A stretch of 8,127 bases of DNA from Bacteroidota bacterium (GCA_023431285.1 JAEYXN010000009.1:1-8127); one strand, 5' to 3'; positions 1 to 7,417 are shown, counted from the first letter of the stretch. The notes: generated by a model not told the origin, from the letters alone. Program-made: numbers and translations.

Positions 1-22
1 GGATTAGTCAGAAATTGAGAGA

Positions 23-1024
23 ATGAAAGTGACCTTCTTTTCAACGCAACCCTACGATCGCAAGTCTTTCGAAGTCCACAACAAAGAATTTGGATTCGAC
101 ATCTCATTTCTCGACGTCCAGCTAAACGAACAGACCGCCACCCTGGCCGCAGGTGCTGACGCCGTATGCGCTTTTGTGAACGATCGAATCAATGAAACTA
201 TCATCCAACAACTTACTTCATCTGGTATAAAGATTCTCGCGCTGAGATCCGCTGGTTTTAATAATGTGGACCTTCGTGCAGCACAGGCGCACAACCTTAC
301 CGTTGTGCGCGTCCCCGCGTATTCACCGCATGCCGTCGCTGAACACGCCGTAGCGATGATCATGACATTAAACCGAAAGATCCACAAGGCATATAACCGG
401 ATACGTGAACAGAATTTTTCATTGAATGGTCTCTTGGGATTTGATCTCTATGGAAAAACTGTTGGCGTGATCGGCACAGGGAACATCGGTGAGGTATTTA
501 GCCGTATCATGTTAGGATTCGGTTGCAAGGTAGTGGCGTTTGACATCAACCAGAATGAAAAACTCCGCGAAGCCGGAGTGGAATACCGATCCGTTGATGA
601 GCTCCTTCCTTTGTGTGATATCGTGTCGTTGCATTGTCCTTTGAATGAACACACAAAATATTTGATCAACGACCATAGCATCGGATTAATGAAGGACCAT
701 GTCATGCTTATCAACACCAGCCGCGGAGGTTTGATCGATACCCGCAGTGTTGTGAAAGGCCTCAAGTCCGGGAAGATCGGGTCTCTGGGCATTGATGTCT
801 ATGAACAGGAAGAGAACCTGTTCTTCCGTGACCTGTCAGAATCGATTATCGAAGACGATGTAATCTCGCGCTTGTCAAGCTTCCCCAACGTTCTCATTAC
901 TGCTCACCAGGGATTCTTTACGTATGAGGCTCTTACCCAGATCGCGCAAACGACTCTTTCCAACCTGGATGCGTTCCAGAAAGGAAAGCCGCTAACGAAC
1001 GAAGTGAGAATTGTTCAGAACTAG
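23..1024 (+). CDS. ldhA: D-lactate dehydrogenase (NAD-dependent 2-hydroxyacid dehydrogenase, LdhA type)
   Basis: Predicted cytoplasmic enzyme reducing pyruvate to D-lactate with NADH, a fermentative redox-balancing step. The 333 aa are close to the 329 aa of E. coli LdhA. Visible features are the Rossmann motif GTGNIG (151-156), followed by an acidic residue at the end of the next strand (D174) that favours NAD over NADP. The catalytic set typical of the D-2-hydroxyacid dehydrogenase family is present: Arg in NTSRGG (R234), Glu in DVYEQEE (about E263) and His in TAHQG (H295). The C-terminal stretch with LFFRDLSESIIEDDV and ALTQIAQTTLSNLDAF is characteristic of LdhA rather than of glycerate or phosphoglycerate dehydrogenases. 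The start is the first in-frame ATG, with only a purine-rich GAGAGA before it and no clear Shine-Dalgarno site. Its promoter lies outside the window. It converges on the acyltransferase gene and appears functionally independent of it. Confidence 0.93.
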   Translation: MKVTFFSTQPYDRKSFEVHNKEFGFDISFLDVQLNEQTATLAAGADAVCAFVNDRINETIIQQLTSSGIKILALRSAGFNNVDLRAAQAHNLTVVRVPAYSPHAVAEHAVAMIMTLNRKIHKAYNRIREQNFSLNGLLGFDLYGKTVGVIGTGNIGEVFSRIMLGFGCKVVAFDINQNEKLREAGVEYRSVDELLPLCDIVSLHCPLNEHTKYLINDHSIGLMKDHVMLINTSRGGLIDTRSVVKGLKSGKIGSLGIDVYEQEENLFFRDLSESIIEDDVISRLSSFPNVLITAHQGFFTYEALTQIAQTTLSNLDAFQKGKPLTNEVRIVQN

Positions 1025-1084
1025 TTACTGATCATGCCCCAGCGTTTCCCAATGCTTACTTGATCTAATGCTGAAGAACTCGCC

Positions 1085-1237
1085 GGGGCGTTGCGCCAAT
1101 CCAACCCCACGGCCATACGCTCTGTCGCCGCGCTTTCCGCTACAACGATCCGCCCTCCTTCGCGCCGCGCACAGGGCTGCCCGTGCGTCGGAAGGACACG
1201 CACTTTCCACTTCGGTTTCCGCTGCAATCGCTAACGC
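1085..1237. repeat. GC-rich structured intergenic element with GCGTT/AACGC ends (candidate interspersed repeat)
   Basis: By hand count, 106 of 160 bases at 1081-1240 are G or C, well above the flanking genes. The block begins with a small hairpin, GGCG-TTG-CGCC (1087-1097), and ends at AACGC (1233-1237), which is the reverse complement of GCGTT at 1088-1092. Inside are TTTCCGCT followed by ACAACGATC (1134-1150), TTTCCACTTC (1204-1213) and TTTCCGCT followed by GCAATCGCT (1216-1232), so a TTTCCRCT unit occurs three times. Between them sits a hairpin with outer arms TCCTTC/GAAGGA (1156-1161/1191-1196) and inner arms CGCAC/GTGCG plus GGG/CCC (1168-1187). The arrangement resembles GC-rich intergenic elements I recall from other Bacteroidota genomes, but the family assignment is from memory only. 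It lies between convergent genes and has no credible coding frame. It could be a mobile repeat, a transcript-end structure or a non-coding RNA. Confidence 0.5.
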
Positions 1238-1284
1238 AAGGCCGTTGCTATCAGTCATGCCTCGTTTCTTTCGGAGGACTCCCT

Positions 1285-1312
1285 CCAGGGATAAAGAAAT
1301 GACCATCCCTGG
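1285..1312. terminator. Inverted repeat between convergent genes, possible transcript-end structure
   Basis: CCAGGGAT (1285-1292) and ATCCCTGG (1305-1312) form a perfect 8-bp stem with a 12-nt loop, just past the stop codon of the minus-strand acyltransferase gene. A second overlapping hairpin, ACCATC/GATGGT (1302-1307/1316-1321), would compete with it. A third, GGAGG/CCTCC (1273-1277/1282-1286), lies next to it. None is followed by a proper T-run on either strand, so a standard intrinsic terminator is not shown. The position between two convergent gene ends is the main reason to suggest a role in transcript termination or 3'-end stability. Confidence 0.3.
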
Positions 1313-1320
1313 TATGATGG

Positions 1321-2793
1321 TTAAAACTGAAAATAAATGAAAGGCTGTACTTCCGCTGACTTTGTCTGGATCACAACAACAATTACCGCAACAAGACACA
1401 ATGCCTTTGCATACAAAGGCATTTCCGCAATACGGATTTGCATTTTCTCAATGGTGGTATCAGAGAAGAAATGTGTGACATACCCAAGCATCATCAGGAA
1501 AATCACGAACGAGTATCCTGAAATGAACTGAAACAATATACCCGCTTTGAAATTCAGGAATATCTGCGCAAGCATAGTCCCTACCGTTGAAAGATCGGGC
1601 GCACGAAAGAAGATCCAGCAAAAGCAAACGAAATGGAATGTCAACAGTGTTGATACTACCGCGCCCATTCTTGTGCGAAGCATCGGACTGGCATACTCCA
1701 GGAACAACTTATGAAATGTAAGCGCTACTCCATGTAGTCCTCCCCAGATCACAAACCGCCATGCAGGCCCGTGCCACAACCCACCAAGAAGCATCGTGAT
1801 CATCAGGTTGACATAGGTGCGTACTCGTCCTTTTCTGTTTCCGCCCAAAGAGATGTAGAGATAATCCTTCAGCCATGTAGACAAGGAAATATGCCACCGC
1901 CTCCAGAACTCGGTTATGTTTTTTGACTTGTAAGGCGAGTCGAAATTTATATTGAAATGAAATCCCAGCAGCAACGCAATACCAATCGCCATGTCCGAGT
2001 AGCCCGAGAAGTCGCAGTAGATTTGTAATGCATATCCATAGACTGCGAATAGATTTTCAAGACCTGTGTATAGGGCTGGAGCATCGAAGACACGATCCAC
2101 GAAATTGATACTAATGTAATCAGCAATGACCGCCTTCTTGAATAGTCCCGCAGCAATCAGAAATACAGCCCTTCCCAACATCTGATTGGTTACAACGGTA
2201 GGTGTATGAATCTGCGGGAGGAAGTCTACTGCGCGAACGATAGGTCCCGCTACCAATTGAGGGAAGAATGAAAGATAGAAGGCATAATCCAGGATGCTGT
2301 CCACCGGCTTGAGATTGCCGCGATACACATCCAGTGTATAACTCAAAGACTGAAAGGTGAAGAATGAAATTCCTACCGGAATAAAAATATCGTACTTGTC
2401 TTCTTCTCCAACCAGTCCGAAAGTCTCCATCAAAAATCCCGAATACTTAAAATAGGCCAGCACGCCAAGGTTCACAGCAAGACTTGCAATCAGCAATAAC
2501 TTCTTTCTCGCACGGTCCTCAGAATCATAAATAAGACGCGCGAGAGTGAAGTCAACCACGGTGGCGAAGAGAAGTAAAACGAAGTAGTTCCCGGAAGATT
2601 TATAATAAAAGAACAATGAAAAGAGTGTCACGAAGATCAGCTTCGGCCTGTCTGTTTTCACCAGTGCCGCATAGATGAAGACAAACCCGGTAAACAGGAA
2701 AAGAAACATCCCACTGCTGAAGATCAGCGGTTCAGTAGGGTTATAAGCAAAAAGGTCCCAGAACTTATGGGTGTCGATTAGAAACATATTCAT
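1321..2793 (-). CDS. MBOAT family membrane O-acyltransferase (AlgI/DltB-like)
   Basis: Polytopic inner-membrane protein expected to pass an acyl group, probably acetyl from cytosolic acetyl-CoA, to an extracytoplasmic acceptor or partner. The 490 aa fit the AlgI family. Family landmarks appear in order: FFPQLVAGPI (176-185), QIYCDFSGYSDMAIG (257-271), EFWRRWHISLSTWLKDYLY (295-313) and LGGLWHGPAWRFVIWGGLHG (336-355), then the C-terminal end PFIYFQF. H341 in GLWHG corresponds to the MBOAT catalytic histidine, and H354 is a second conserved histidine. Many hydrophobic segments span the whole length. The ATG lies 29 bp inside the end of the upstream SGNH gene and has a clear GAGGGG ribosome binding site 5 nt before it (2799-2804). 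An ATG two codons downstream is possible but less well placed. It is the last gene of a three-gene overlapping unit. The acceptor, whether peptidoglycan, exopolysaccharide or another glycan, cannot be read from the sequence. Confidence 0.93.
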   Translation of the reverse strand: MNMFLIDTHKFWDLFAYNPTEPLIFSSGMFLFLFTGFVFIYAALVKTDRPKLIFVTLFSLFFYYKSSGNYFVLLLFATVVDFTLARLIYDSEDRARKKLLLIASLAVNLGVLAYFKYSGFLMETFGLVGEEDKYDIFIPVGISFFTFQSLSYTLDVYRGNLKPVDSILDYAFYLSFFPQLVAGPIVRAVDFLPQIHTPTVVTNQMLGRAVFLIAAGLFKKAVIADYISINFVDRVFDAPALYTGLENLFAVYGYALQIYCDFSGYSDMAIGIALLLGFHFNINFDSPYKSKNITEFWRRWHISLSTWLKDYLYISLGGNRKGRVRTYVNLMITMLLGGLWHGPAWRFVIWGGLHGVALTFHKLFLEYASPMLRTRMGAVVSTLLTFHFVCFCWIFFRAPDLSTVGTMLAQIFLNFKAGILFQFISGYSFVIFLMMLGYVTHFFSDTTIEKMQIRIAEMPLYAKALCLVAVIVVVIQTKSAEVQPFIYFQF

Positions 2794-4012
2794 CGTATCC
2801 CCTCATAATAGCGTCAAACAACAATTTTCCCTGGTACGCGTAGCCATCGCGTGAGAAGTGGATCCCATCCGGACGAAGATATCCCTTCATCTTCCACTGT
2901 GCCGCCGAGTTCTTCCCTCCATTCACTTTAAACATATCCCAGAAAGCAATCCCATTCTCCACAGCGTATTCTATGATCTGCATTCTTATTGTTTCGATCC
3001 CCGGGTTGGTCTTCACCTTGCGAAGAAATGAATCTGGTGGCGTGATTAAAAGAAAGACTGCATCAGGATTGACGGCCTGAAGAGACGTTACGAGTCGCGA
3101 TATCTCAGAGGAGAAGGTCTTCCGGATGTTCGGATACTCAACCGACTCGTTTGTTCCGAGGGAAATTATGATCAGATCTGGTCGAAGAATTTTAGTCTGT
3201 CTCGCAAAAGCATCCGAGGAATTATAATGTTCATACTTGGCACCGTTCACACCAATGGAATGATACAACACTCCGGGTTTACCATTCTCCAGACTCAGTC
3301 CGAACAGGTTCGCCTGACTTTGATCGTCTCGCTGGCGAAGTGTTTGAAAGTTGATCTTGCGATAATAAGATGGAAGAGTAACTGTGGCAAATCCCTGGTC
3401 CAGCGTCCCATCGGAGGGAAATACTGCGAGTTCCCGGAAGAGCGAATCGCGTACAGCAATTCCATAATTCTGCCGGCCCTGTTCGTAAAACAATGTAACT
3501 GTGTTGAAGCTGTAGTCCGTTGTCTGATCATTCATGCGAAGATCAAATGACGCACCCGCTTCCTGTGTGTTTATGGTAATCCCGCCGATCCCGATCGGAA
3601 GAGGTTTTGCAGGATGAATAATCCTTTTCGAATTCCACTTTGTTGTAGAATGGGTAACGAAGTTGAGCGGCTCATTTGTGCCTGCCACTCTTCCTGGCAC
3701 AACGAGACCTCTACCTGCATTTCCAAACATTAATTGCAACTGCTTTCGAACCACCTCTGTAAGGAAGTCGGCCTGAATGTGAGAATCTCCGATATGAATA
3801 ATATTTACCTGATCTGTATTTCCTGCCTTCAATGCATAGAGCTTTTCATAAAAGGGCTGCAGGTGGGAAAAATTATTGACCACATTCTCACCAATGGACA
3901 GCACGTTTGCTGTATCCACCATTGATTGCCCCCGGACAACTAACGGCACGGCTAACAGCAGGTAAGCCGCTAAGCAAATCAATGCTCTATTTGACGACTT
4001 TCCGCTTTTCAT
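2765..4012 (-). CDS. Secreted SGNH/GDSL-type hydrolase or acyltransferase, partner of the MBOAT protein
   Basis: Predicted exported serine esterase or O-acyltransferase. Residues 1-30 form a signal peptide: a basic start, a hydrophobic core at about 10-26, and likely cleavage near VVRGQ/S. SGNH blocks are intact: block I IGDSH with nucleophile S77, block II SIGVNGAKY with G254/G257, block III LGTNES with N288, and block V DGIHFS with D382 and H385. About 150 residues (100-250) lie between blocks I and II; they look strand-rich and may form an inserted beta domain, as described for peptidoglycan O-acetylesterases of the Ape1 type (an inference). It is a diverged paralogue of the upstream 460-aa gene, sharing GRG near residue 100 and FWDM near 357. 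Its ATG overlaps that gene by 26 bp. GGAGG at 4016-4020 is only 3 nt before the ATG, but the signal peptide supports this start. It may transfer or remove acyl groups on a cell-envelope glycan. Confidence 0.87.
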   Translation of the reverse strand: MKSGKSSNRALICLAAYLLLAVPLVVRGQSMVDTANVLSIGENVVNNFSHLQPFYEKLYALKAGNTDQVNIIHIGDSHIQADFLTEVVRKQLQLMFGNAGRGLVVPGRVAGTNEPLNFVTHSTTKWNSKRIIHPAKPLPIGIGGITINTQEAGASFDLRMNDQTTDYSFNTVTLFYEQGRQNYGIAVRDSLFRELAVFPSDGTLDQGFATVTLPSYYRKINFQTLRQRDDQSQANLFGLSLENGKPGVLYHSIGVNGAKYEHYNSSDAFARQTKILRPDLIIISLGTNESVEYPNIRKTFSSEISRLVTSLQAVNPDAVFLLITPPDSFLRKVKTNPGIETIRMQIIEYAVENGIAFWDMFKVNGGKNSAAQWKMKGYLRPDGIHFSRDGYAYQGKLLFDAIMRGYDEYVSNRHP

Positions 4013-5369
4013 ATTCCTCCAGTTCGAATAACAAACTTTGTACTAGTGATCCGGCCAGTTTCTTTCCTCCTTTGAATGTGAGATGCGTGTAGTCCTTGGC
4101 AGCGAGTGCAGGTGTGGAGCTCACGAACTTCACCATGCTGTCTTCTCCCCCCATCGCCTCGTAAAGATCCCAGAATACTATGCCGGTTTCCTTTGCTATA
4201 TAGCGCTGAGTGTTTCGAAGAGCAGGTATCCCTTTCTCTGTACGATATGTTCCATTGCTATTAGTGCTGCGATCACTAACGCTCAGCAGAACGATACTTG
4301 CGTTAGGAAAAGTCTTCTTTAGCTTTTCAACCACAGCAATCATCTTGTTTGCATACCATCCATATCGGCTGGAATCTTCCCGGATTACATTTAGTCCGTA
4401 TTGAAGGAAAATGAGTTTATAGTCCCGGTACTGGTTGAATTCTTTTAACAACTTATCGGGAATGTTATACAGCGCGATTCCTGAGTTTCCTCTCATAGAG
4501 AAATTGTCTACAACGACTCCATTCTTCGATTCAAAGCTCGCTCCATAAACATCAAGACTATCCGCATCCTCGAACTCGAACACGACTGTTTTTGCGGCCT
4601 CATCTTCATGTTTCCATTCACGAAGTCTATTTCCTGTTTTAAGAATCGAAGTATTTAGCGCTGTGTCGTTGATCGTATAAAATAAGGTAGCGTTTCCGGG
4701 ATTTCTGTAGTAGAGTTTCATTTCGGAGAATTCCCGCAGGAAGCGCTGTTTTGAAACCCTGTATTCAACCCAGTTATCTTTTAGCGGACGGAAACTATAA
4801 CCGGCAGGACCAAAGTCAACGCTGCCCGTAGAATCCGCTGGCTGAATAAGCGAGTGGGTTTTCCAGTTTCCGAATTCATGACGTATGGTATTTCGAAATC
4901 CTGTTACATTAGACGTAATCGGAACGAAACCAACTCCCCTACCGCCGAAAATGCTTTGAAGCGTGTCGCGTACAGCACCACAGAATACGTCGCCTTCGAT
5001 GAATGAGTCTCCGTAGAAAGCAATGCGTACCGAACGCGGTTTGTTCTTTAGATCGCTTAAGGCTTTTAGAAAATTATCGAGACCTGTACTGTCGCTGGAG
5101 AAATCTTCAACGCAGGTGATTCCTGGTTTGCAGGCGCTTTGAAATTCCTGGGCGATCGAATCCAGCTGTAACGCGACCTTCTCCGGTTCCGACAGAGGCA
5201 CGAGCAAAGTATCCTGGTCTTCTTGCTCCGACCGAATGGAGGAGAGCAGATCAATCTTCTTAAATCTGAGACTTCCCAATGAAAACTCCGGCAGCCATGA
5301 CAACAGTCCGAGGCTAAGCAGCACCGCCAGGCAAAGCGCAATTGTATTCCTTAAGGGATTGATTTTCAT
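3987..5369 (-). CDS. Membrane-anchored SGNH/GDSL-type protein, paralogue of the adjacent SGNH gene
   Basis: Predicted envelope protein with an SGNH domain facing the periplasm. A hydrophobic segment at about 9-28 after a short basic start looks like an uncleaved signal anchor, followed by a linker to about residue 110. SGNH landmarks are FYGDSF with nucleophile S122, a block II-like region around RGNSG (293-297), LQYGLN with N327 in place of the usual GTND, and KDYTHLT with D426 and H429. The catalytic Ser/Asp/His set is therefore intact. About 160 residues separate blocks I and II and include strand-rich stretches such as MKLYYRNPG. Similarity to the downstream SGNH protein is visible in FGGRGVGFVP, GIVFWDLYEAMGG and the overall block order, so the pair probably arose by duplication. 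It is the first gene of the overlapping cassette. The ATG has no clear Shine-Dalgarno site and lies 8 nt from a promoter-like box, so translation may be nearly leaderless. No other in-frame Met occurs before residue 217. Confidence 0.85.
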   Translation of the reverse strand: MKINPLRNTIALCLAVLLSLGLLSWLPEFSLGSLRFKKIDLLSSIRSEQEDQDTLLVPLSEPEKVALQLDSIAQEFQSACKPGITCVEDFSSDSTGLDNFLKALSDLKNKPRSVRIAFYGDSFIEGDVFCGAVRDTLQSIFGGRGVGFVPITSNVTGFRNTIRHEFGNWKTHSLIQPADSTGSVDFGPAGYSFRPLKDNWVEYRVSKQRFLREFSEMKLYYRNPGNATLFYTINDTALNTSILKTGNRLREWKHEDEAAKTVVFEFEDADSLDVYGASFESKNGVVVDNFSMRGNSGIALYNIPDKLLKEFNQYRDYKLIFLQYGLNVIREDSSRYGWYANKMIAVVEKLKKTFPNASIVLLSVSDRSTNSNGTYRTEKGIPALRNTQRYIAKETGIVFWDLYEAMGGEDSMVKFVSSTPALAAKDYTHLTFKGGKKLAGSLVQSLLFELEEYEKRKVVK

Positions 5370-5377
5370 CTAACTCG

Positions 5378-5385
5378 CAAAGATA
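5378..5385 (-). promoter_or_regulatory. Bacteroidota-type -7 promoter box (TATCTTTG) for the acylation cassette
   Basis: On the minus strand TATCTTTG matches the Bacteroidota -7 consensus TAnnTTTG exactly and ends 8 nt before the ATG of the 460-aa SGNH gene. No good TTG-type -33 element is seen at the usual 17-23 nt spacing; the nearest partial match begins about 26 nt upstream. If active, it would give a transcript with only a few leader bases and would let the cassette be expressed separately from acs. Confidence 0.4.
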
Positions 5386-5495
5386 GATATTCCCTGACTG
5401 GAGTATCGGAACGTTTCCTCCCAAAAATCTTGCGTGGCTCCCATTTGCCGAAGCTTTTATTTATTAGAGCGGGCCACAGTCACGCCGGTGTTTCA

Positions 5496-7388
5496 TCATT
5501 GCGCGCCTGCGATAATCTCGTCGACTACTCCGGGATCAAGGAGCGTTGTAACGTCACCGAGGTTGGAGGTTTCACCTTCTGCGACTTTCCTTAGAATCCG
5601 TCGCATTATTTTTCCGGATCGCGTTTTTGGAAGACCACTTACGAACTGAATTTTGTCCGGCTTGGCAATGGGTCCGATTATTTTTGAAACGGTATCCCGT
5701 ATCTCGGCTCTAAGTCCTTCTTCCGACGATGGTTTGTCATAACAAATGACAAAAGCATAGATGCCCTGACCTTTGATGTCGTGAGGAAATCCAACCACCG
5801 CGGTTTCACAAACTTCCTTATGTTCATCAATGGCGCTTTCAATTTCGGCTGTCCCGAGATTATGACCAGATACTATGATGATGTCGTCTACCCTTCCCGT
5901 TATCCGATAATATCCATCGCCATCGCGCTTGCATCCGTCACCGGTAAAATACTTCCCGGGAAAAGTAGAGAAATAAGTTTCCTTAAACCGTTGGTGATCT
6001 CCGTAGATCGTTCTCGCCATAGAGGGCCACGGGAATTTGATCACGAGACGTCCTTCAATATTATTTCCCTGAACCTCAAGACCACCTTCGTTCATGATCG
6101 CAGGCTGTACTCCGGGTAGCGGTAGCGTTGCAAAAGCAGGCTTCAGATTAGTGACATTGGCGATAGGCGCAATCATGAATCCTCCGGTTTCGGTTTGCCA
6201 CCACGTGTCGATCACCGGACATTTTTCCTTACCAATGTGTTTATGATACCAATGCCAGGCTTCCTCGTTAATAGGCTCTCCGACAGTTCCAAGAATTTTC
6301 AGAGACGACAAATCATGACGCTCAACAAAACTCAGCGGAGCTTTCTCCAATGCCCGTATTGCTGTAGGCGCGGTATAAAAGATGTTCACTTTATGGCGCT
6401 CTATCGCTTGCCAGAAGCGGCCCCAGTCCGGCCATGAGGGAATACCTTCAAACATCACAGTAGTGGCTCCCGCACAAAGTGGTCCATACAAAATGTATGA
6501 GTGGCCGGTGATCCATCCTATATCAGCTGTACACCAGTATACATCCCTATCCTGATATTGAAAGGTTGTGCTGAAAGTATGGGCAATGTAAACCATGTAG
6601 CCCCCGCATGTATGCACCATTCCCTTGGGCTTGCCAGTTGATCCGGAAGTGTAAAGGATGAAAAGCATATCTTCCGCATCCATCTCTTCTGCCGAACATA
6701 CTTCATCGACATGTTTAATTTCTTCGTGCCACCAGACATCCCGTTCCGGCTGCATTTCTATAGCTGTGCCTGTATGCTTGTATACAATTGCCTTTTCTAC
6801 CTGCGGACACTTGAGCAAAGCATCGTCGATGATTCCTTTAAGATTGATCGTCTTCTCTCCACGGTACCCACCATCGGCAGTGACCACGATCTTACATCCC
6901 GCATCGGTGATACGGTCTACCAGAGATTTGGAGGAGAACCCCGCAAAGACAACGGAATGCACCGCTCCAATCCGCGCGCAGGCGAGCACAGTGTAGGCGA
7001 GCTGAGGAATCATTGGAAGGTAAATACAAACGCGGTCACCTTTTCGGACACCGTTTGCTTTCAGCATATTCGCCGTTCTGCAAACCTCAGCAAATAGTTG
7101 GCGATAGCTAATCCTTATTGCTTCATCATTGGGGTTATTCGGCTCCCAAATGATGGCTACCTGATCACCTCGCGTTTCAAGGTGTCTGTCCAGGCAGTTC
7201 TCGGTAATGTTGAGTTTACCGCCATCAAACCATTTCACCTCTGGTTTATGGAAGTCCCATGAAAGAACCTTGTCCCATTTCTTCCTCCAGACAAAATCAG
7301 AAGCTATTTCGCCCCAAAAACCTTCGGGGTCCTGAATACTGCGTTGATACTGTTCCTGATATTCCTGAAAAGAGGTAATCCGTTCCAT
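5496..7388 (-). CDS. acs: Acetyl-CoA synthetase (acetate-CoA ligase, AMP-forming)
   Basis: Cytoplasmic enzyme that activates acetate with ATP to acetyl-AMP and then forms acetyl-CoA. The 630 aa are typical for the family. Landmarks are the ACS N-terminal region FWGEIA (24-29), phosphate loop YTSGSTGKPKG (246-256), TVGEPIN (368-374), the acetate-pocket segment DTWWQTETGG (394-403), FTGDG with D484, the hinge GRVDD (498-502), and the C-terminal PKTRSGKIMRR with catalytic lysine K593. That lysine is the known target of reversible acetylation in this family, so post-translational control is likely but not shown here. The motif usually written SGHR reads SGHN here (N510), replacing an Arg aligned with Salmonella Acs R526. 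The chosen ATG gives a normal N-terminus, without a clear Shine-Dalgarno site. It lies 126 bp upstream of the O-acylation cassette on the same strand and could supply its acetyl donor. It is divergent from the methyltransferase gene. Confidence 0.96.
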   Translation of the reverse strand: MERITSFQEYQEQYQRSIQDPEGFWGEIASDFVWRKKWDKVLSWDFHKPEVKWFDGGKLNITENCLDRHLETRGDQVAIIWEPNNPNDEAIRISYRQLFAEVCRTANMLKANGVRKGDRVCIYLPMIPQLAYTVLACARIGAVHSVVFAGFSSKSLVDRITDAGCKIVVTADGGYRGEKTINLKGIIDDALLKCPQVEKAIVYKHTGTAIEMQPERDVWWHEEIKHVDEVCSAEEMDAEDMLFILYTSGSTGKPKGMVHTCGGYMVYIAHTFSTTFQYQDRDVYWCTADIGWITGHSYILYGPLCAGATTVMFEGIPSWPDWGRFWQAIERHKVNIFYTAPTAIRALEKAPLSFVERHDLSSLKILGTVGEPINEEAWHWYHKHIGKEKCPVIDTWWQTETGGFMIAPIANVTNLKPAFATLPLPGVQPAIMNEGGLEVQGNNIEGRLVIKFPWPSMARTIYGDHQRFKETYFSTFPGKYFTGDGCKRDGDGYYRITGRVDDIIIVSGHNLGTAEIESAIDEHKEVCETAVVGFPHDIKGQGIYAFVICYDKPSSEEGLRAEIRDTVSKIIGPIAKPDKIQFVSGLPKTRSGKIMRRILRKVAEGETSNLGDVTTLLDPGVVDEIIAGAQ

Positions 7389-7417
7389 GAAGGCTGATGA
7401 CTTGGTTGAGTGGGGTC

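Noticed and set aside
1085..1237. Integron attC site
   Set aside because: The GCGTT/AACGC ends recall attC-like arms, but the required 5' RYYYAAC and 3' GTTRRRY core sites are not in the right order or orientation, and no integrase or cassette array is present.
1025..1399. 124-codon minus-strand and 90-codon plus-strand reading frames in the gap after ldhA
   Set aside because: They overlap the GC-rich hairpin block and each other, are rich in Arg, Ala and Cys without any domain, and the longer one runs into the end of the acyltransferase gene. They are best explained by high G+C lowering stop frequency.
5386..5495. Intrinsic terminator between acs and the SGNH gene
   Set aside because: Only short imperfect pairings such as GGC/GCC were found before the T-stretch on the minus strand. 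No stable stem directly precedes a T-run.
6711..7097. 128-codon plus-strand reading frame opposite acs
   Set aside because: It lies entirely inside the strongly conserved acs coding sequence and its translation shows no family features. It is a shadow frame.
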